10,000 nucleotides of DNA from assembly GCA_002352055.1 (NCBI GenBank), contig DEHS01000029.1:84098-94097 (forward strand). The letters run 5' to 3'. A program made the position numbers and the translations under genes. The stretch comes from Legionellaceae bacterium UBA2794 (GTDB lineage: Bacteria; Pseudomonadota; Gammaproteobacteria; Legionellales; Legionellaceae). Shown one piece after another: positions 1 through 4,631 of the stretch (positions are counted from its first letter, which is position 1; every line of letters begins with the position of its first letter). The notes under the pieces were generated by a model. That model saw only the letters and a program-made list of their open reading frames with translations, did not search any database and was not told where the DNA came from.

Positions 1-485
1 ATTTATATGTCATCTCGCCCCATATTCCCTCAATTACTCCACCCATTATATTGATGCCAGAACATTTAACCAATTCTAATGAGCTCGAATTCGTTTATCC
101 GATACACGATCACGGTTCACGCTTGTCGTGTGCGAAAAGTGAAGATATGTTTTCGGCTGGTATGTCCATGTGTAAACTGTATTATACGATTGAAAAAATG
201 ATTCATCTCCTTGTTGAGCGCTTAAAAGCGGGTGGGGTGAGTGTTGAAACTGAAGTCCAGGTTGCCTTTGGTGGTCATGAGCTTGCGCAGAGAAAGGCAT
301 TTGAATCGATTATTAATCTAAGTTACAACGTTGTGGTGACTAACTTTGATCCAGCCACTTGGGGTGAACGCTATTTGGAAACCGTAAAAAGGGTTGCAGA
401 TAAAGGTTATGGTTATCCCTCAGAGGCGCCTCGAGAAACATACAGAAATTCTCATGGTTCCTCTGCAGTAGGTATTAAGCGCTAG
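1..485 (+). CDS. Uncharacterised protein, probably the 3' part of a longer gene
   Basis: I do not recognise this protein and give it no function. The frame has no stop between base 3 and the TAG at 483-485, so it may continue upstream of the window. Possible internal starts are TTG at 51 and ATG at 54, but neither has a Shine-Dalgarno sequence, and the codons before them (LYVISPHIPS...) read like ordinary protein. This favours a 5'-truncated gene, although a start at 54 (143 aa) cannot be excluded. The visible part is soluble, with no signal peptide or membrane segment. It has a conserved-looking stretch EFVYPIHDHGSRLSCAKSED, then an alternation of predicted helix and strand, and a polar tail ending in GIKR. 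Composition matches the neighbouring genes, so there is no sign of recent transfer. Its last 11 bases overlap the end of the convergent RDD gene. That the frame is a real gene is fairly likely; its role is unknown. Confidence 0.7.
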   Translation, partial: LYVISPHIPSITPPIILMPEHLTNSNELEFVYPIHDHGSRLSCAKSEDMFSAGMSMCKLYYTIEKMIHLLVERLKAGGVSVETEVQVAFGGHELAQRKAFESIINLSYNVVVTNFDPATWGERYLETVKRVADKGYGYPSEAPRETYRNSHGSSAVGIKR

Positions 486-915
486 AGCTGATATTACTAA
501 ATGATGTTAAGGTCCAGCGATTAAGTAATTGGTAACTGCCTTGAAGAAGAAAGGGTGCGATAATAAGTGTGGGAATAAAATAAAGAACCCTTTTAACAAT
601 TTGTGATGAAGATAAGGAAAGATGATTTAATGAAGATAGCCGATATTTCCATGCTTTCATTCCTAAAGTTTGCCCGCCATATTTGAGAGAACAGTAGTAA
701 TATCCCAATCCTAGAATTCCTAAAGTTAATTGGTACCAGCCTGTAGCAGGTGGAATTGCTTTACCTTGATTCATTAGTACAAAAAGAGCAGTTATAGTGA
801 AGAATAATGTAATTATGATTAACGCATCATAAATGATTGCGCCCATGTATCGTATTGCGAACATATTATTCCAAACAAATCCTAAATTTCTGATAGAATA
901 CAAACTATTTTTCAT
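475..915 (-). CDS. RDD family integral membrane protein
   Basis: A 146-residue protein with the RDD-domain layout. The first membrane segment (about residues 20-48) opens with the Arg of IRYMGAIIYDAL and contains the Asp (R22, D30). A second segment (about 58-78) leads into the family signature GGQTLGMKAWKYRL (residues 80-93), and a third hydrophobic segment lies at about 108-125. The C-terminal family motif, usually close to WHDR.S.T, is degenerate here (LLNRWTLT) and lacks the usual Asp. RDD proteins are inner-membrane proteins whose role is mostly unknown; some have been linked to ion transport, but nothing here indicates a substrate. The ATG at 913-915 has no clear Shine-Dalgarno sequence. 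An alternative in-frame ATG at residue 18 (862-864) has a weak GGA five bases upstream and would start right at the domain. The gene is transcribed away from sdhC and converges with the unknown gene at the left edge, overlapping it by 11 bp. Family assignment is confident, function is not. Confidence 0.85.
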   Translation of the reverse strand: MKNSLYSIRNLGFVWNNMFAIRYMGAIIYDALIIITLFFTITALFVLMNQGKAIPPATGWYQLTLGILGLGYYYCSLKYGGQTLGMKAWKYRLSSLNHLSLSSSQIVKRVLYFIPTLIIAPFLLQGSYQLLNRWTLTSFSNISSSA

Positions 916-1072
916 GAAAACAAATTGGAAGATAGGCTTTAATTTTCTAATATCCTATAAGGTTCGAATTTAAGTGGGTCACCTATTAAATTTTCCAGGA
1001 ACTCACGAAGATGCAATTCCAATTGTTTTAAAAAATATCAAATTGATCCTAAATAAATCTATTCTTGGTGAT

Positions 1073-1094
1073 GGCATAAAAGAGTATGCTTTTT
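1073..1094 (+). other. Small hairpin followed by T-run, upstream of the sdh promoter
   Basis: GGCATA (1073-1078) can pair with TATGCT (1085-1090) around the six-base loop AAAGAG, with one G-T wobble, and the run continues as T to 1094. The shape is that of a weak intrinsic terminator. No gene is visible just upstream on this strand, so it could end a short transcript or be a chance structure in AT-rich DNA. Confidence 0.25.
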
Positions 1095-1110
1095 CCTTAC
1101 AGACTTAACT

Positions 1111-1138
1111 TTGCGGGATAAAAACAGAGTGCTATACT
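1111..1138 (+). promoter_or_regulatory. Candidate sigma70 promoter for the sdhCDAB-suc operon
   Basis: TTGCGG at 1111-1116 is a partial -35 element, and TATACT at 1133-1138 is a five-of-six match to the -10 consensus, with 16 bp between them. The bases TG at 1130-1131 place an extended -10 motif (TGnTATACT) in front, which often compensates for a poor -35. Transcription would start near 1145 and give a leader of roughly 170-190 nt before sdhC. It is the best match I found in the region upstream of sdhC, but it was identified by eye only. Confidence 0.5.
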
Positions 1139-1173
1139 CCATAAGTTGTACACGGATTTAGTTTTAAAATCGT

Positions 1174-1196
1174 ACTATCTGATAGTGGTTTTTTTT
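1174..1196 (+). other. Leader hairpin with U8 tract, possible attenuator
   Basis: ACTAT (1174-1178) and ATAGT (1182-1186) form a perfect five-base-pair stem with loop CTG, extendable by a T-G wobble. Two Gs and eight consecutive Ts follow (1189-1196). It lies about 30-50 nt downstream of the predicted sdh transcription start and about 140 nt before sdhC. The layout is that of an intrinsic terminator, but the stem has only one G-C pair and would be weak alone. It could act as an attenuator or be a chance palindrome in AT-rich sequence. Confidence 0.3.
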
Positions 1197-1317
1197 AATT
1201 TGCACAATTTTTAAAAAATTAATGATTCAGGATAAAACTTATCAAATGGATGATGATGAGTGAAAAGCGAATTCAAATTGTATTTGGGATGGTGCTCTAA
1301 TTACAACAATTTCTAAT

Positions 1318-1324
1318 GAGGAAG
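1318..1324 (+). promoter_or_regulatory. Shine-Dalgarno sequence that places the sdhC start at GTG 1334
   Basis: GAGGAAG at 1318-1324 is a strong ribosome binding site, nine bases before an in-frame GTG at 1334. The upstream ATG at 1316 would put this motif inside the coding region and itself has no recognisable ribosome binding site (TTACAACAATTTCTA precedes it). The other operon genes in the window have a purine-rich site six to nine bases before their starts, so the GTG start fits the local pattern better. Confidence 0.6.
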
Positions 1325-1333
1325 AAACCCATT

Positions 1334-1708
1334 GTGAACAAGAACAGACCGATTAATCTTGATTTGAGTAGTATGAAATTTCCTCCTATGGCTATAGCAT
1401 CCATTTTGCATAGGGTGTCGGGCATAATTTTATTTATTTTATTACCCATTATGATCTTTTTGTTGGGTCAATCATTACAATCAGAAGAATCGTTCGCCCA
1501 GATTAGGCTTACATTAAATAGCCCTTTTTATAAATTGGTATTATGGGCATTTGGTGCCGCTATGATTTTTCATGTACTTGCAGGGATACGTCATATCTTT
1601 ATGGATATTGGTTTTGGTGATCATCTTTGTGCAGGTCGACGCACTGCCATATTAGTGATGGTTATGACAGTAATTCTGGCTCTTTTTCTAGGAATCTGGA
1701 TATGGTAA
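1334..1708 (+). CDS. sdhC: Succinate dehydrogenase cytochrome b556 subunit (membrane anchor)
   Basis: One of the two membrane anchors of complex II; it binds heme b and helps form the ubiquinone site in the inner membrane. The sequence follows E. coli SdhC: RPINLDL, then MAIASILHRVSG carrying the quinone-site Ser and Arg (E. coli S27, R31; here S23, R27 from the GTG start). FHVLAGIRH supplies the heme-ligand His (E. coli H84; here H80). Three hydrophobic segments are evident, at about residues 25-45, 65-87 and 103-124. I chose GTG 1334 because GAGGAAG lies nine bases upstream, giving 124 aa. The ATG at 1316 would give 130 aa, nearer the E. coli length (129 aa), but without a binding site. It is the first gene of the operon. 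Its TGG-TAA end overlaps the sdhD start by seven bases, which suggests translational coupling. Identity is very secure; the start is less so. Confidence 0.95.
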   Translation: MNKNRPINLDLSSMKFPPMAIASILHRVSGIILFILLPIMIFLLGQSLQSEESFAQIRLTLNSPFYKLVLWAFGAAMIFHVLAGIRHIFMDIGFGDHLCAGRRTAILVMVMTVILALFLGIWIW

Positions 1709-2049
1709 CTAATGTCACAAGTTTAACGGGTAATGGTTTAAAAGACTGGTTAATTCAGCGCGTGACTGCTGTGTATTTTGCGGTGTACGTTTTTTTTATT
1801 TTTGGTTTTTTATTGTCACATCCCAATCTTGATTATGCACAATGGCATCAATTATTTGCCAATAAAGTGTTTCAGCTGGCAACTGCAATAAGTTTGCTCG
1901 CACTTTCATTGCATTCATGGATAGGGATCTGGACCGTAACTACAGATTACATTAAATGTACTGCGATTCGTCTTTCAGTACAAATGCTGGTTGTTTTATG
2001 GCTCCTGAGTCAATTTATCTGGGGTTTGATGATTATTGGGGGGCAGTAA
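1702..2049 (+). CDS. sdhD: Succinate dehydrogenase hydrophobic membrane anchor subunit
   Basis: Second membrane anchor of complex II, sharing heme b and the quinone site with SdhC. The 115 residues equal the E. coli length, and the ends and motifs match: MVTNVTSLTGNG at the start, LHSWIGIWTVTTDYIK in the middle. H71 (conserved in SdhD) and D82-Y83 (Tyr83 contacts ubiquinone in E. coli) fall at the same numbers. Three transmembrane segments are visible, at about residues 20-40, 58-80 and 90-112. The frame is open further upstream inside sdhC, but ATG 1702 is clearly the start: AGGA lies eight bases before it (1690-1693) and the N-terminus aligns with the family. It overlaps the end of sdhC by seven bases and ends one base before sdhA, so the subunits are probably co-translated. 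Confidence 0.96.
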   Translation: MVTNVTSLTGNGLKDWLIQRVTAVYFAVYVFFIFGFLLSHPNLDYAQWHQLFANKVFQLATAISLLALSLHSWIGIWTVTTDYIKCTAIRLSVQMLVVLWLLSQFIWGLMIIGGQ

Positions 2050-2050
2050 T

Positions 2051-3820
2051 ATGGCAATGGCGCAGAATACCTTTGATGCGGTTATTATTGGTGCTGGCGG
2101 TGCTGGAATGCGTGCCGCCTTACAGATGGCCAACTCAGGATTGAAAGTGGCACTTTTATCAAAAGTGTTTCCTACACGTTCTCACACTGTATCGGCTCAG
2201 GGAGGAATTACAGCTGCCCTGGGTAATGCCGATGTAGATGATTGGCGTTGGCATATGTACGATACGGTAAAAGGTGCTGATTATATTGGCGATCAGGATT
2301 GTATCGAATATTTATGTAAAACTGGCCCGCAGGCAGTTTATGAACTGGAGCATATGGGGCTGCCTTTTTCACGAATGGATAATGGAAAAATTTATCAACG
2401 CCAGTTTGGTGGTCAATCAAAAAATTTTGGTGGTGAGCAAGCAGCACGAACTTGTGCTGCCGCGGATAGAACCGGTCATGCATTATTGCACACCCTCTAC
2501 CAACAAAACCTAAAGGCAAAAACTCATGTGTTTAGTGAGTGGTTTGCTCTGGATTTCGTTAAAAACTCTCAAGGACGCATTGCAGGGGTTACTGCAATGA
2601 ATATAGAAACAGGTGAAATAGTTTTTTTCAAAAGCCGAGTCTGTATTCTGGCCACAGGTGGTGCGGGAAGAATCTATCAATCAACTACCAATGCCTATAT
2701 TAATACCGGCGATGGTTTTGGAATGGCTTTAAGAGCAGGCATTCCCTTGCAGGATATGGAAATGTGGCAGTTTCATCCAACGGGTATTGTTGGTGCAGGC
2801 AGCCTGGTTACCGAAGGATCACGAGGTGAGGGTGGCTATCTGATTAATAAGGATGGTGAGCGGTTCATGGAACGCTATGCTCCACGGGTTAAGGATTTGG
2901 CTTCTCGTGATGTAGTCGCACGCTCCATGGCCTTGGAGATGCGAGCAGGTAAAGGTTTTAATCCAAATGGTGTGGATTATGTCAAATTAAAGCTCGATCA
3001 TTTAGGTGCAGACCTCATCATGTCGCGTTTGCCTGGAATTCGTGAGCTGTCGATAAAATTTGCCGGTGTGGATCCCATTGTTGAGCCGATCCCGGTAGTA
3101 CCCACGTGTCATTACAGTATGGGCGGTATTCCTACCAATATGCATGGTCAGGTATTAACTAAAAATGACGGTTTTGAAGAGGTTGTCGAGGGCTTATATG
3201 CAGTGGGTGAATGTGCTTGTGTTTCGGTGCATGGTGCCAACAGATTAGGTGGAAATTCATTATTGGATCTGGTGGTTTTTGGTCGTGCCGCAGGAATTCA
3301 TGTGGAAGAACTATGGCAATCCAATCAGCTACCTGATGTACCTTATGTCAGCGATGAAGATATAGCTGCAGCAATGGTGCGTTATGAACGTTGGGAACAT
3401 TCTACTAATGGTGAAAGTCCTTCTGTTATCCGTGATGAAATGCAAAAAGTAATGCAGGAAGATTTTGGTGTATTTCGAACAGGCGAAATTATGGAGTCAG
3501 GACTCAAACGTTTGCAAGAGCTTCGTGAACGTTTGGCTCATGCAAAATTGGAAGATAAAAGTCATGTATTTAATACCGAGCGAATTAGTGCTCTGGAATT
3601 GGATAATTTAATGGCTACTGCATATGCGACTGCTCAATCCGCAATAGCACGAACTGAAAGTCGTGGGGCGCACAGCAGAGAAGATTATCCTGAACGTGAT
3701 GATGAAAATTGGATCAAGCATACGTTGTATTTTGAGGAAGGTGAGACAATTGATTTTCGTCCGGTTAATGCATCACCTAAACATATTGCGGCTTTTGAGC
3801 CAAAAGAACGCGTTTACTAA
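2051..3820 (+). CDS. sdhA: Succinate dehydrogenase flavoprotein subunit
   Basis: Catalytic subunit of complex II on the cytoplasmic face of the membrane; it oxidises succinate to fumarate using covalently bound FAD. At 589 aa it is one residue longer than the E. coli protein. The N-terminal Rossmann motif GAGGAG (residues 14-19) binds FAD, and H45 in RSHTVSAQGG is the covalent flavin attachment site. Substrate-site residues are present: H242 in FHPTG, R286 in SRDVVARS (proton-transfer Arg), H354 in PTCHYSMGG, and the Arg of HGANRLGGNSL (R398). The C-terminal helical domain ends with TESRGAHSREDYPERDDENW, the usual capping region. ATG 2051 is preceded by a G-run (2038-2043) seven bases upstream. 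ATG 2057 (MAQNTFDAV) is a possible alternative. It sits one base after sdhD and 12 before sdhB. Nothing is missing or disrupted. Confidence 0.98.
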   Translation: MAMAQNTFDAVIIGAGGAGMRAALQMANSGLKVALLSKVFPTRSHTVSAQGGITAALGNADVDDWRWHMYDTVKGADYIGDQDCIEYLCKTGPQAVYELEHMGLPFSRMDNGKIYQRQFGGQSKNFGGEQAARTCAAADRTGHALLHTLYQQNLKAKTHVFSEWFALDFVKNSQGRIAGVTAMNIETGEIVFFKSRVCILATGGAGRIYQSTTNAYINTGDGFGMALRAGIPLQDMEMWQFHPTGIVGAGSLVTEGSRGEGGYLINKDGERFMERYAPRVKDLASRDVVARSMALEMRAGKGFNPNGVDYVKLKLDHLGADLIMSRLPGIRELSIKFAGVDPIVEPIPVVPTCHYSMGGIPTNMHGQVLTKNDGFEEVVEGLYAVGECACVSVHGANRLGGNSLLDLVVFGRAAGIHVEELWQSNQLPDVPYVSDEDIAAAMVRYERWEHSTNGESPSVIRDEMQKVMQEDFGVFRTGEIMESGLKRLQELRERLAHAKLEDKSHVFNTERISALELDNLMATAYATAQSAIARTESRGAHSREDYPERDDENWIKHTLYFEEGETIDFRPVNASPKHIAAFEPKERVY

Positions 3821-3832
3821 GAGGGTATTTAG

Positions 3833-4555
3833 ATGACAGATACTAGAAATTTGACCCTGTCTATTTATCGCTATAATCCTGAGGTGGATGCGACACCTTA
3901 TATGAAAGATTATACTATTGCGATAGCGGTTAAAAGTGATCCTATGTTGCTTACTTTGCTTGAGCGCCTGAAAGCCGAGCAAGATCCTACGCTTACTTAC
4001 CGGCGATCGTGTCGTGAAGGGGTTTGCGGTTCTGATGGTATGAATATAAACGGTACCAATGGATTGGCCTGTATCACTAGTTTATCTCAATTAAATACTG
4101 ATAAAATAACGATTCGCCCCTTACCCGGATTTCCTGTTATTCGAGATCTGGCAGTTGATATGAGTCAATTTTATCATCAATATGAGCGTGTTGAGCCTTA
4201 TTTAATAAACAATGATAATGCACCGGCACAGGAACGCTTACAAACTCCTGAAGAACGAGCCCAGCTTGATGGACTTTATGAGTGTATTTTATGTGCTTGC
4301 TGCACCAGCTCATGTCCCTCGTTTTGGTGGAATCCAGAAAAATTTATTGGCCCTGCTGGATTGTTGCAGGCTCGGAGATTTCTAGCAGACAGTCGGGACA
4401 AGGCTACAATGCATCGACTGGACAAATTACAGGATCCATTCAGTGTATTTCGTTGTCGCACCATTATGAACTGCACGAATGTATGCCCGAAAGGACTCAA
4501 TCCCACAAAAGCGATAGCTGAAATTCGCACTCAGATGCTGAGAAAGGAAACCTGA
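3833..4555 (+). CDS. sdhB: Succinate dehydrogenase iron-sulfur subunit
   Basis: Carries electrons from the SdhA flavin to quinone through three iron-sulfur clusters. The 240 residues contain all ligands in the E. coli arrangement. The [2Fe-2S] cluster uses C60, C65, D68 and C80 in SCREGVCGSDG...GLAC; Asp as a ligand is normal for this family. The [4Fe-4S] cluster uses C151, C154 and C157 in CILCACC plus C218. The [3Fe-4S] cluster uses C161, C208 and C214 (FRCRTIMNC). The N-terminal half is a plant-ferredoxin-like domain and the C-terminal half a bacterial-ferredoxin-like helical domain, with the typical CPSFWWNPEKFIGPAGL. GAGG at 3821-3824, eight bases upstream, supports ATG 3833. It is the last sdh gene; a 76-base gap with a hairpin separates it from the sucA start. 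Confidence 0.98.
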   Translation: MTDTRNLTLSIYRYNPEVDATPYMKDYTIAIAVKSDPMLLTLLERLKAEQDPTLTYRRSCREGVCGSDGMNINGTNGLACITSLSQLNTDKITIRPLPGFPVIRDLAVDMSQFYHQYERVEPYLINNDNAPAQERLQTPEERAQLDGLYECILCACCTSSCPSFWWNPEKFIGPAGLLQARRFLADSRDKATMHRLDKLQDPFSVFRCRTIMNCTNVCPKGLNPTKAIAEIRTQMLRKET

Positions 4556-4571
4556 TTACCGAATTTTGCAC

Positions 4572-4580
4572 TGTTATGAT
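4572..4580 (+). promoter_or_regulatory. Possible extended -10 element for an internal sucA promoter
   Basis: TGTTATGAT at 4572-4580 fits the extended -10 pattern TGnTATGAT (five of six in the hexamer). No good -35 is seen at the right distance, since the region overlaps the end of sdhB. An internal promoter before sucA is known in E. coli, which makes the position plausible. The evidence is weak. Confidence 0.25.
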
Positions 4581-4605
4581 TTGCAGGTGATATGACCTGT
4601 TCAAA
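4580..4605 (+). other. Hairpin in the sdhB-sucA gap
   Basis: CAGGT (4584-4588) and ACCTG (4595-4599) form a perfect stem around GATATG. TTTG (4580-4583) and CAAA (4602-4605) can extend it across a TT bulge, and TCTTTT follows. The T-run is short and interrupted, so I read it as an mRNA processing or stability element, or a leaky terminator, between the sdh and suc halves of the operon. Confidence 0.35.
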
Positions 4606-4631
4606 TCTTTTGAGAACCTTGGAGAATGATA

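Larger units (their letters stand above)
916..1333. other. Intergenic and leader region between the RDD gene and sdhC
   Basis: About 400 bp, very AT-rich, with no convincing coding region on either strand; only very short frames occur. It separates the divergent RDD gene from the sdh-suc operon and should carry promoters for both. On the plus strand it holds one good promoter candidate (1111-1138) and two small hairpins followed by T-runs (1073-1094 and 1174-1196), listed separately. I see no clear promoter for the RDD gene on the minus strand. In E. coli the equivalent region carries sites for ArcA, CRP and Fur and targets of small RNAs. I could not recognise any such operator here by eye. 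Confidence 0.7.

Noticed and set aside
1250..1300. A 16-codon frame (MMMSEKRIQIVFGMVL) in the sdhC leader, as a possible leader peptide
   Set aside because: The only purine-rich site (AGGA, 1229-1232) is about 17 bases upstream, too far, and such short frames occur by chance. No regulatory codon run is seen.
1627..1701. Extension of sdhD upstream into sdhC
   Set aside because: The extra residues do not look like SdhD. ATG 1702 has AGGA at the right distance and gives the exact family length and N-terminus.
2036..2050. TTG start for sdhA inside the end of sdhD
   Set aside because: The G-run at 2038-2043 would lie inside the gene. ATG 2051 has correct spacing and gives H45 at the E. coli position.
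2208..2519. Minus-strand open frame within sdhA, and similar antisense frames within sdhB, sucA, sucB and sucC
   Set aside because: They lie wholly inside strongly conserved genes, have no family-like sequence or ribosome binding site, and are explained as frames opposite real coding sequence.
4626..4631. ATG 4626 as the sucA start
   Set aside because: It is only one base after GGAG; ATG 4632 is seven bases away and gives the usual N-terminus.
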